A stretch of 53,521 bases of DNA from contig JAHEFR010000019.1 in assembly GCA_024640085.1 (NCBI GenBank), forward strand, positions 1-53,521. The letters are read 5' to 3'. A program made the position numbers and the translations under genes. The notes under the pieces are model-generated. The model saw nothing but the letters and a program-made list of their open reading frames with translations. It was not told the origin of the DNA and ran no database searches. Below are positions 28,101 through 35,149 of this stretch, piece after piece; position 1 is the first letter of the stretch, and each line of letters opens with the position of its first letter. The DNA comes from Gammaproteobacteria bacterium (GTDB taxonomy: Bacteria > Pseudomonadota > Gammaproteobacteria > Steroidobacterales > XN24).

Positions 28101-29085
28101 GGACCGGATCGACAGCTCCCTGCGGGCGGCGGAGGATCTGTTAACCACCCTGCTGGATATCTCGAAGCTGGACGCCGGCGCCCTCGAGCCGAAGATCGGC
28201 GAGTTCGGACTCGGCGAACTCCTCGACGGGCTGGCGCTTGAATTCGGGGCCCTGGCCAGGGAGCAGGGGCTCGATCTGCGCACGGTTTCTTGTGGCGCCG
28301 TGGTGCGAAGCGACCGCCGTTTCCTGAGACGCATCGTCCAGAATCTCCTCTCCAACGCCTTGAGATACACGGCCAACGGCCGGGTGCTGCTTGGCTGCAG
28401 GAGACGGAACGGATGCATCAGGATCGAGGTCTGGGATACCGGTCCCGGTATCCCCGGGGACAGCCTCACAGAGGTATTCGAGGAGTTCCGCCGGCTGCAG
28501 GTGAAGGACCAGAGGGGCGAAAAGGGTCTCGGACTGGGTCTCGCGATCGTCAAGCGTATGGCGGCCACCCTGGATCACCGGGTGGAGGTGCGATCCTGGC
28601 CGGGACGCGGTTCGGTCTTCAGTGTGGATGTGCCGAGGACCCAGAAGAGCCGACGTCCGTCGCCGGTCCGGCCCGGGCGCAAGCGCACTCCCGCTGCGAT
28701 GGACGGCGTCCTGGTCCTGTGCGTGGACAACCAGCCCAGCATCCTGGAGGGGATGACCCAGCTTCTGGGCGGCTGGGGCTGCGAGGTCCTGACCGCGGTG
28801 GGGACCCTGGATGCGCTGGAGACCGTGGACAGGAGGAGCCGTTGCCCAGACCTGTTGCTGGTGGATTATCACCTGGACGACGGCGACAACGGCCTTTCCA
28901 CCATGGCGGCAATGAGAGAGCGCTACGGAGAGATACCCGGCGTGGTCATCACCGCGGACCACGGCGACGATGTCCGTTCGGCGGCGCGCAGCATGGGCTA
29001 CACGGTATTGAGGAAACCTGTCCGGCCGGCAGCCCTCAGGGCGATCATCAGCCAGTACACGGTCCGTAGCGCCGAAGGCGCGTGA
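25156..29085 (+). CDS. crbS: CrbS-type hybrid sensor histidine kinase with SSS transporter domain
   Basis: 1309 residues. The ATG at 25156 has GGGGGAGAG before it and begins MLQTWVPPVVALAYGG, a normal membrane start. Domains in order: an SSS-like 13-helix module (1-515, with SYGVLTGAADLDV and FVGGFSAATGMV); a linker; two PAS domains (about 640-770 and 775-880); a coiled coil with TLEQRVDERTRELSE; HisKA with SHDLLQPLNAAR (phospho-His); HATPase with NLLSNALRYT, GPGIPGD and KGLGLGLAIVK; and a C-terminal receiver with LLLVDYHLDDGDNG. CrbS proteins sense acetate or its flux and activate acs through CrbR. The SSS part may bind the ligand. Both partners are in the next genes. Confidence 0.92.
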   Translation: MLQTWVPPVVALAYGGFLFGVAYLGDMRLTREKRSALPVIYSFALGVYCSSWTFYGAVGRAASDGWDYISIYLGPILVFALLHSIPRRIIAISKRQRVTSVADFIASRYGKSHRLAAVSAIVALVVVLPYIALQLRAVSRSYGVLTGAADLDVLPGVTYDAALLLAAVLAVFTILFGTRQVDVTESHRGMLLAIAVESAVKLMAFVAVGMFVIFGVFDGPADLLAQARADATIRELYSSSSIGAPFLVHSLLAMLAIICLPRQFHVAVVENSGRRDLATARWAFPVYLAVFSMFVAPIAVAGMLKGGPDADFFVLSLPLSHGQEGLALLSFVGGFSAATGMVIVATIACSTMLCNEVVIPAALRLMKGRLPQGEALGPLLIWVRRVLVVAILLLAWVVYRIIGAYGALASIGLLSFVAAAQFAPALLGGLYWRGATREGALAGLVIGFLVWVYTLLIPVIAATGWLPMEIVQNGPLGIGWLRPHALFGMSGLEPVSHGALWSLGMNVAALIGVSLLSSPGLLERRQAAAFAGAHSGGDLVPADMPLRGSATMGDVRILVERFVGRRSASEAFRRHFAAAGIQPDDADRCEKATLDFTERLLAGTMGAAAARTVLASALRGGELQLEDVASIVEEASHASSFNRDLLESTLENVYEGISVIDSRLRLVAWNRRYAELFRYPDDLLKSGTPVEQLIRYNAALGRCGEGELEDLVARRMAHMRGDDAHVFERVWEDGLVLEIRQNPLPGGGFVTSFSDITEHKRIETALRESERNIRVYTDNVPVLIAYVDRDLRFQFVNKAYEEALGAPRHRVVGRRVDEVLDPERLETRKGRMDAALAGVKQVFEVELSYRDGARRTAEATYLPEFEADGRVRGFFALFHDITETRLAERALKDAYDTLEQRVDERTRELSEVNKRLHREIEIRRGVEQALREAKAEAEEANLGKTRFLAAASHDLLQPLNAARLFTSALAQRDHSEQALKAVDRIDSSLRAAEDLLTTLLDISKLDAGALEPKIGEFGLGELLDGLALEFGALAREQGLDLRTVSCGAVVRSDRRFLRRIVQNLLSNALRYTANGRVLLGCRRRNGCIRIEVWDTGPGIPGDSLTEVFEEFRRLQVKDQRGEKGLGLGLAIVKRMAATLDHRVEVRSWPGRGSVFSVDVPRTQKSRRPSPVRPGRKRTPAAMDGVLVLCVDNQPSILEGMTQLLGGWGCEVLTAVGTLDALETVDRRSRCPDLLLVDYHLDDGDNGLSTMAAMRERYGEIPGVVITADHGDDVRSAARSMGYTVLRKPVRPAALRAIISQYTVRSAEGA

Positions 29086-29091
29086 GCCCGG

Positions 29092-29754
29092 TCAGCCTTC
29101 CTCCAGGGAGGCCGCCCGCTCCAGCCGCCGCGCCGCCACCGCCGCCTGGGTGCGGCTGCGCAGGCCCATCTTCCTGAGGATGGCCGTGACATGGGCCTTG
29201 ATTGTCGCTTCGGATACCGTCAGTTTGGCCGCGATCTGCTTGTTCAGGAGGCCGTCGGCCAGCATCATCAGGACGCGGAACTGCTGGGGAGTCAGCGCAG
29301 CGATCCGCTGGGCCAGTTCCTGGTCCTCGCGCATGGCCTCGTCCTCCGTGGCCAGCGCCGAGTCAGGCAACCATACGTCGCCGTCCAGCACCGACCGAAT
29401 GGCGGTGGCTATCTCCTCCAGGGACGATGACTTGGGGATGAAACCGGACGCCCCGAACTCTACCGAGCGGCGCATGATCCGGGGATCACCGGCCGCGGAC
29501 ACGATGACGACCGGCAGCGCCGGATACTGCGTCCGCATCCAGGCCAGCGCCGAGAAGCCGTGCGCCCCGGGCATGTCCAGGTCCAGCAGGATGAGGTCCG
29601 CGTCCTCGTTCTCGGCCGCCACCTCCTGCAGCGAGTCGAAGGAATCCGCCTCTACGAAGCTCGCGCTGTCGAACAGGTTTCCGACGGCCTGCTGCAGGGC
29701 TTCCCGGAATAGCGGGTGATCGTCGGCGACGATGATCCTCAGGCTCTGCTGCAT
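29092..29754 (-). CDS. crbR: CrbR-type response regulator, NarL/FixJ family
   Basis: 220 residues from the ATG at 29754 (AGGGA upstream); a TTG overlapping the acs stop at 29775 is the alternative. The receiver has VADDHPLF (acidic pair), LILLDLDMPG (phospho-Asp), VSAAGDP and PKSS (Lys switch). The LuxR-type helix-turn-helix is LTPQQFRVLMMLADGLLNKQIA, then SEATIKAHVTAILRKMGL. It follows acs on the same strand, so the regulator and its presumed target share a transcript. The kinase gene converges with it. In Vibrio and Pseudomonas, CrbR (also ErdR) activates acs. Confidence 0.92.
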   Translation of the reverse strand: MQQSLRIIVADDHPLFREALQQAVGNLFDSASFVEADSFDSLQEVAAENEDADLILLDLDMPGAHGFSALAWMRTQYPALPVVIVSAAGDPRIMRRSVEFGASGFIPKSSSLEEIATAIRSVLDGDVWLPDSALATEDEAMREDQELAQRIAALTPQQFRVLMMLADGLLNKQIAAKLTVSEATIKAHVTAILRKMGLRSRTQAAVAARRLERAASLEEG

Positions 29755-29771
29755 CGCTTGCCGATCCCTGA

Positions 29772-31721
29772 TCAACTCAAGGACTTGCGCTTCTCGATCA
29801 GCTCATCCACGACTCCTGGGTCCGCAAGCGTGGAGGTATCCCCCAGGTTGCCATAATCGTTGGCGGCCACCTTGCGCAGGATCCGGCGCATGATCTTGCC
29901 GGATCGGGTCTTCGGCAACGCAGGCGTGAACTGGATGATGTCGGGAGTGGCGATGGGCCCGATCTCCTTGCGCACCCATTGCTTCAGCTCCTTGAGCAGT
30001 TCATCGCCGGGCGCTTCGCCCTGCAGCAGGGTGACATAGACGAATACGCCCTGGCCCTTGATGTCGTGGGGATATCCCACCACGGCAGCCTCGGCCACCT
30101 TGGGATGCGCCACCAGGGCGCTCTCGATCTCCGCCGTCCCCATGCGATGGCCGGACACGTTAAGCACGTCGTCCACCCGGCCGGTGATCCAGTAGTACCC
30201 GTCTTCATCCCGCCGGGCCCCGTCCCCGGTGAAATACATGTTGTCGAAGGTGCTGAAATAAGTCTGCACGAATCGTTCGTGATCACCGAATACGGTCCGC
30301 ATCATGCCGGGCCAGGCATCGAGGATCACCAGGTTGCCCTCGTTGGCGCCCTCGAGCCGGTTGCCCTCGCCGTCCACGAGAGCCGGCTGCACGCCGAAGA
30401 ACGGGCGTGTCGCCGAACCCGGCTTGAGATCCGTGGCACCGGGCAAGGGGGTGATGAGGATGCCGCCGGTTTCGGTCTGCCACCATGTGTCTACGATGGG
30501 GCAGCGCTGCTCCCCGACGACCCGGTAATACCACTCCCAGGCTTCCGGGTTGATCGGCTCACCCACAGTACCCAGCAACCTCAGACTGCTGCGGTCGGTG
30601 GCGGTCACCGGATCGTCGCCCTCCCTCATCAGGGCCCGGATCGCGGTCGGCGCGGTGTAGAAGATGTCGACCTTGTGCTTGTCCACCACGTTCCAGAACC
30701 GGGAGAAGCTGGGGTAGTTCGGCACGCCCTCGAACATGAGCGAGATGGCCCCGTTGGCCAGCGGCCCGTAGACGATGTAGCTATGGCCGGTGATCCAGCC
30801 GACGTCGGCCGTGCACCAGTAGATCTCGCCGTCCCGATAATCGAATACGTACTCGTGGGTCATGGCGGTATAGACCATGTACCCGCCAGTGGTGTGGAGC
30901 ACGCCCTTGGGCTTGCCGGTCGAACCGGAGGTGTAGAGGATGAAAAGGGTATCCTCGGCGTTCATCTCCTCGGCCGGGCAGTCGGCGGACTGGCCCTCGG
31001 TCAGGTCGTGGTACCAGACGTCACGGCCGTCGTTCCATTCGACGTTGCCACCGGTGCGGCGTACGACCACGACCGTCTCCAGGGTAGGCAGGCTGTTTTC
31101 GGCCAGCGCAGTGTCCACGTTCTTCTTCAACGGCACCTTGCGGCCGCCTCTCAGACCTTCGTCCGCCGTGATGACGGCCTTGGCGCCGCAGTCCTCGATC
31201 CTGCCCGCCAGCGCATCCGGGGAGAATCCCCCGAAGACCACCGAGTGGGGGGCCCCGATGCGCGCGCAAGCCAGCATCGCAATTGCCGCCTCGGGGATCA
31301 TCGGCATGTAAATCGTGACCATGTCCCCCCGTTTGATGCCCAGGCTCTTCAGGCCGTTGGCGAGCCGGCAGACATCCTCGTAAAGCTCCCGGTACGTGAT
31401 GTGGCGGTCCTCTCCGGGATCGTCTCCTTCCCAGATGATGGCGGTCTGGTCCCCACGGCTCTCCAGGTGCCGATCCAGGCAATTGGCCGAAGCGTTCAGG
31501 GTGCCGTCGTAGAACCAGCGGATGTGGACGTCATCCCTGGCGAAGGAAACGTCCTTGACCTTGGTGTAGGGCTTGATCCAGTCGATGCGCCGGCCCTGGG
31601 CATCCCAGAAACCCTCCGAGTCTTTCACCGAGCGCTCGTACATCTCCAGGTATTTTTCGTTGTTGCAATGCGCCGCAGCCGCCACCTCTGGCGGCACGGG
31701 ATAGATGTGTTGCTCGCTCAT
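29772..31721 (-). CDS. acs: Acetyl-CoA synthetase
   Basis: 649 residues, the normal length. It makes acetyl-CoA from acetate, ATP and CoA through acetyl-AMP. The AMP-binding motif [18 protein letters not shown], the segment WWQTETGG and the C-terminal TRSGKIMRR are all present. The Lys of SGK is needed for the first half-reaction and is the acetylation site in known Acs proteins. No frameshift or missing residue was noticed. It starts at an ATG with AGAGG upstream and is preceded by a hairpin (31751-31773) and paired TTAGACC sites (31811-31862), both probably regulatory. The regulator gene follows by overlap. Confidence 0.96.
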   Translation of the reverse strand: MSEQHIYPVPPEVAAAAHCNNEKYLEMYERSVKDSEGFWDAQGRRIDWIKPYTKVKDVSFARDDVHIRWFYDGTLNASANCLDRHLESRGDQTAIIWEGDDPGEDRHITYRELYEDVCRLANGLKSLGIKRGDMVTIYMPMIPEAAIAMLACARIGAPHSVVFGGFSPDALAGRIEDCGAKAVITADEGLRGGRKVPLKKNVDTALAENSLPTLETVVVVRRTGGNVEWNDGRDVWYHDLTEGQSADCPAEEMNAEDTLFILYTSGSTGKPKGVLHTTGGYMVYTAMTHEYVFDYRDGEIYWCTADVGWITGHSYIVYGPLANGAISLMFEGVPNYPSFSRFWNVVDKHKVDIFYTAPTAIRALMREGDDPVTATDRSSLRLLGTVGEPINPEAWEWYYRVVGEQRCPIVDTWWQTETGGILITPLPGATDLKPGSATRPFFGVQPALVDGEGNRLEGANEGNLVILDAWPGMMRTVFGDHERFVQTYFSTFDNMYFTGDGARRDEDGYYWITGRVDDVLNVSGHRMGTAEIESALVAHPKVAEAAVVGYPHDIKGQGVFVYVTLLQGEAPGDELLKELKQWVRKEIGPIATPDIIQFTPALPKTRSGKIMRRILRKVAANDYGNLGDTSTLADPGVVDELIEKRKSLS

Positions 31722-31750
31722 GATCCCGACCTCTCAAAATCAGCTAGGAA

Positions 31751-31773
31751 GCCCCGACCGGTCGGATCGGGGC
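31751..31773 (-). promoter_or_regulatory. Hairpin in the acs leader
   Basis: GCCCCGA (31751-31757) and TCGGGGC (31767-31773) form a seven-pair stem with a nine-base loop, 30 bases upstream of the acs ATG. There is no T-run, so it is a leader or operator structure rather than a terminator. Its function is inferred. Confidence 0.4.
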
Positions 31774-31810
31774 GTTGTCGTCAGTCTTGCTCCTGATGCT
31801 TGAAGCAACC

Positions 31811-31862
31811 ATTAGACCATGGTCGGAACGGACGGGAGGCCGGGATTAGACCATTGGCTAAT
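31811..31862. promoter_or_regulatory. Paired ATTAGACCAT sites, candidate CrbR operators
   Basis: ATTAGACCAT occurs at 31811-31820 and 31845-31854. The second copy sits in a near-perfect 18-base palindrome, ATTAGACCATTGGCTAAT (8 of 9 pairs). The first copy contains the perfect dyad GACCATGGTC (31815-31824). The two centres are 34 bases apart, 100-135 bases upstream of acs, a normal place for an activator of the NarL/FixJ type. Assignment to CrbR is inference. Confidence 0.5.
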
Positions 31863-32099
31863 AGGTCGTTCCCGGCCCCCTCGTCCATGCTCGTCGCCGC
31901 GAATCCGGACAGACGCCCTTGTCGCAGAGGGCTACGCTGCCCGCGTAAAATCGGTAGAGGCAAGCGCCCGGTGGCGCTGTCCGCGGGGCCGCGGCCCCGG
32001 TGATGCGGGGCACGTCCGACAGCGGCCGTGGTCGGTGGCGGGGCACCGCCTCGCACGGTGTCGCTTGGCGCGGACAGGGAACACCGTTATCTTGGGTCG
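31863..32099. other. Rest of the acs / DUF294 divergent intergenic region
   Basis: No gene or strong repeat seen. Short frames on both strands in this stretch lack codon bias and recognisable starts. The promoter of the plus-strand DUF294 gene must lie here; I cannot place its boxes with confidence. Confidence 0.5.
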
Positions 32100-33890
32100 A
32101 TGGCTGGATTTCTCGATTTTTCCGAACCCCCGTTCAGCAGTCTGAGTGCCGCCGAACGCCAGCACGTCAGGGAGGCGGTCGACGTCGCCCGTTTTGATGC
32201 CGGGCAGGTGTTGCGGGAGACGGGCACGAAGTGGGATCGCCTGTATCTCGTCCTCCGTGGTCGGGTCGAGGCCAGCGCTCCCGGGGAGGACATGGCCGCC
32301 CGCCAGTACGGGCCAAACGATCTTGTCGGGCCGCGTGATTTCGTGACCGGGGACACCAACCGCCGATTCGTCGCCCTCGAGGACAGCGTCTGCATCTCCG
32401 TGGCGGCCGAAACGGTCGAAACCGCCCTAAAAGGGAACAGGTCCTTCCGCAGAGCCATGTCCGGTGAGGCCGCCGTCAGTCTGAAATCCTTCGCCACCGG
32501 GACCGATGCCGACACCATCACGCTCGCCCGGGTACGCGATGCGGCGGTGCGCAAGGCAGTCGTACTGCCGGCCGGCGCCCCCGCTCACGAGGCCGTCAGG
32601 ATCATCCGGGCGCGCCAGGCCGACTGCATCCTGGTGCAAGGTGACCAAGGGATCGGCATGGTCACCGGGACGGACCTGCTGGAGGCGGCGGAAGGAGACG
32701 AGGGGCTGAAGACCCCCTTGGGGCGGATCGCCACCTGGGACCTGCTGTCCATCGCTCCCGAGGAGTACCTGTTCGACGCCCTGGTGCGGATGACCCGCGC
32801 CCACATCGAGCGCCTGGTCGTCATGGACGGCGAGGAACTTGTCGGCATTCTCGAGCTCACCGACGTCCTCGGCCTGTTCTCGACCCAGTCCCACTCCCTG
32901 GGAATACGCATCGAGAGAGCCGAGACCCTGGAGGAACTCCGGGAGGTCTCCGAGGCCACGGAACCGCTTACCCGCGCACTGGTGAAGCGCGGCGTGGCCG
33001 TATCGCGGATCGTCGCGCTTCTTGCCGCCCTGAACGCGCGCCTGATGAGCCGGGTCTTCACTATGTGCATGCCGGAGGCAGTGATGGACCGTGTCTGCCT
33101 GATCGTGATGGGCAGCGAGGGCCGCGGCGAGCAGATCATGAAGACGGACCAGGACAATGCCATTGTAATGGACAACGACCTGGACTGGCCCGACCGGCAG
33201 ACGCACCTGCAGAGATTCTCGGCCGAGCTGGAGCAACTCGGCTATCCGCCCTGTCCGGGCAACTTCATGGTGAGCAACCCGGAATGGGTGATGACCGTCT
33301 CCCAGTGGCGGGAGAAGCTCGACAAGTGGATCCGGCGTGCCGATGGCGATGCCATGCTAAACATCACGGTGTTCTCCGACGCCCACCCCATCACGGGCAA
33401 CGTGGACCTGTTCTATTCGGTGCGCGACTGGTTCCTGGAGCAATTCCAGGCCGACGCCGGGTTCGTATCCAGCTTTGCCCATCCGGTCGTCCGCTTCCAC
33501 GTGCCGCTGAACATCTTCGGCCGGGTACGCGAGGGCAAGAAGGGCGTCGACGTAAAGAAAGGCGGCATCTTCCCGTTGGTCCACGGCGTGAGGACCCTGG
33601 CCCTGCACGCCGGGATGGAGGAGACCAACACCTTCAGGAGGATCAGGAGCCTGGTCGCCCGACGGGCCCTGCCGCCGTCAACCGGCGAGGACCTTGAGTC
33701 GGCGCTGGAAACCCTGATGCTGTTGCGACTCCGCCAGCAGCTGGACGCCGCAGCCGGCGGACGCAAGCCGGACAATCGCATCCATCTGGACGGGATGTCA
33801 CGGCTGGATCGCGATCAGCTGCAACGAGCCCTGACCATCGTCAAGAGCTTCCAGTCGTCCCTGGCCCGCCAGATGCACCTGCAGCGATGA
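32100..33890 (+). CDS. cNMP-binding/CBS/DUF294 nucleotidyltransferase-like regulator, intact active site
   Basis: 596 residues from the ATG at 32100. A cyclic-nucleotide-binding-like barrel (about 1-120) is followed by a CBS pair (about 150-265, with AVRIIRARQADCILV and RMTRAHIERLVVMDGEELVGI). A DUF294 nucleotidyltransferase comes next, with GSEGRGEQ (338-345) and TDQD (349-352), so both Asp of the DxD metal site (D350, D352) are kept. The C-terminal DUF294 helical domain contains NTFRRIRSLVARRALP. Such proteins resemble GlnD-type nucleotidyltransferases and often sit beside acetate symporter/acs genes. The target is unknown. The exonuclease follows after 69 bases. Confidence 0.9.
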   Translation: MAGFLDFSEPPFSSLSAAERQHVREAVDVARFDAGQVLRETGTKWDRLYLVLRGRVEASAPGEDMAARQYGPNDLVGPRDFVTGDTNRRFVALEDSVCISVAAETVETALKGNRSFRRAMSGEAAVSLKSFATGTDADTITLARVRDAAVRKAVVLPAGAPAHEAVRIIRARQADCILVQGDQGIGMVTGTDLLEAAEGDEGLKTPLGRIATWDLLSIAPEEYLFDALVRMTRAHIERLVVMDGEELVGILELTDVLGLFSTQSHSLGIRIERAETLEELREVSEATEPLTRALVKRGVAVSRIVALLAALNARLMSRVFTMCMPEAVMDRVCLIVMGSEGRGEQIMKTDQDNAIVMDNDLDWPDRQTHLQRFSAELEQLGYPPCPGNFMVSNPEWVMTVSQWREKLDKWIRRADGDAMLNITVFSDAHPITGNVDLFYSVRDWFLEQFQADAGFVSSFAHPVVRFHVPLNIFGRVREGKKGVDVKKGGIFPLVHGVRTLALHAGMEETNTFRRIRSLVARRALPPSTGEDLESALETLMLLRLRQQLDAAAGGRKPDNRIHLDGMSRLDRDQLQRALTIVKSFQSSLARQMHLQR

Positions 33891-33959
33891 CCGTTCCCGC
33901 CTACACGAACCACGAGCCGCTGGTCCGGGCCGGATCGGACTGACGGGAAGGGCAGCAGC

Positions 33960-34577
33960 GTGCTCCGGGCATTGAGAACCGCGCTGGACCGACGACGGCA
34001 CCGGGATGGTGACTGGAGCGCGTTGTTCAAACCCTATACCGGAGACGAGGTCATCAGCCTGGACTGTGAGACCTCCGGACTGGATCCCAAGAACGACGCC
34101 ATCATCTCGGTGGGGGCGGTCCGCGTGCAGGGCTGCCGGATCCTCACCAGCGAGGCCCTGGACATCAAGCTCGGCCCCCCCGAGCGGCTGGATCCCGAGT
34201 CCGTGATGGTGCATCGGCTGCGGAAGCTGGATCTGGAGGGGGGGCTGCCGGTGGGGGAGGCGATGGGGCAGGTACTGGAGTTTGTCGGCAACCGCCCCAT
34301 CCTTGGCTACCACGTGGCGTTCGATACCGCCATTATCGATCAGCACATCTGGCCGCTTTACGGATTCCGCCTGCCGAACCGGCGGATCGAACTCGCAGAC
34401 CTCTATCTGAAGCGGTGCGGTCGACCGGGCAGCGGGCTCGAGGCTGACCTTCGGCTGGAGACCATCGCAGGTCGCCTCGGCATGCCGGTGCCCAGGGGCC
34501 GCCACACGGCGTTGATGGACGCCGTATTCACTGCGGCGCTCTATGTGCGGCTCATCCACGGGCAGCGAAGCCGTTGA
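33960..34577 (+). CDS. DnaQ-like 3'-5' exonuclease (DEDD family)
   Basis: 205 residues, starting at GTG after GACGGGAAGGG. The exonuclease motifs are SLDCETSG (D35, E37), then GYHVAFDTAIID (ExoII Asp) and GRHTALMDAVFTA (His and Asp of ExoIII), so the enzyme should be active. It is the length of an epsilon-like or stand-alone DEDDh exonuclease, without a polymerase-binding tail that I can see. It lies between the DUF294 gene and the deaminase, overlapping the deaminase start (TTGA). A role in degrading a nucleotide or RNA signal made by this cluster is speculation; DNA proofreading is the default reading. Confidence 0.9.
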   Translation: MLRALRTALDRRRHRDGDWSALFKPYTGDEVISLDCETSGLDPKNDAIISVGAVRVQGCRILTSEALDIKLGPPERLDPESVMVHRLRKLDLEGGLPVGEAMGQVLEFVGNRPILGYHVAFDTAIIDQHIWPLYGFRLPNRRIELADLYLKRCGRPGSGLEADLRLETIAGRLGMPVPRGRHTALMDAVFTAALYVRLIHGQRSR

Positions 34578-35149
34578 ACCCGGTGTTGCAGGCCCGGTTG
34601 AGGTGGTTGGCTGCGCGGCTGGAGGCCTGCAGGACGTCTACCGAACCCCGTCCCGATGACGCACTGGCCATCGGTGTTTGCGAGGAAGCCCTGGAGGCGG
34701 TCCGCGAAGGCAACTACGGCGTTGGCGCCCTGGTCGTCGATGAGGACCGGAGCATCCTGGTCCGGGCGCATAATCAGGTGTTCTGGCCGGCATTCCGCAG
34801 CGACGGCCATGCCGAGATGATGGCGGTGGGCAAGCTGGAGAGGGATTTTCCAGACAAGTCGCCGGCCTCTCTGTCGCTGTACGTGAGCCTGGAGCCCTGC
34901 CCGATGTGCCTGTCCAGGTTGAAACTTGCCGGCGTCGGCCGCATCCGCTACCTGTCTCCCGATCCCGCCGGCGGCATGGTGGGGCGCCGCGACAAATTGC
35001 CGCCGATCTGGCGGTTGCTGAACCCCGGTCAGGATTTCGCGCCGGCCGATGTGTCGCCGCCTCTCAGGCGGCTCGGCCGGAGGATCTTCCAGGTCAACCT
35101 GCGCGCCTTGCGACGGGCCCTGCTGGCACGGACTCAATCCACGCCGTAG
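34574..35149 (+). CDS. CMP/dCMP-type zinc deaminase
   Basis: 191 residues. The start is a TTG overlapping the exonuclease TGA (TTGA), a coupled start. The zinc-deaminase site is complete: H79-A-E81 in DGHAEMMA and P108-C109-P-M-C112. The body matches nucleoside or tRNA-adenosine deaminases (EGNYGVGALVVDED, YVSLEPCPMCLSRL), but a 50-residue C-terminal tail ending RRALLARTQSTP is unusual. The substrate could be guanine, cytosine or a nucleotide. Its last 16 bases overlap the convergent second DUF294 gene. Confidence 0.88.
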   Translation: MNPVLQARLRWLAARLEACRTSTEPRPDDALAIGVCEEALEAVREGNYGVGALVVDEDRSILVRAHNQVFWPAFRSDGHAEMMAVGKLERDFPDKSPASLSLYVSLEPCPMCLSRLKLAGVGRIRYLSPDPAGGMVGRRDKLPPIWRLLNPGQDFAPADVSPPLRRLGRRIFQVNLRALRRALLARTQSTP

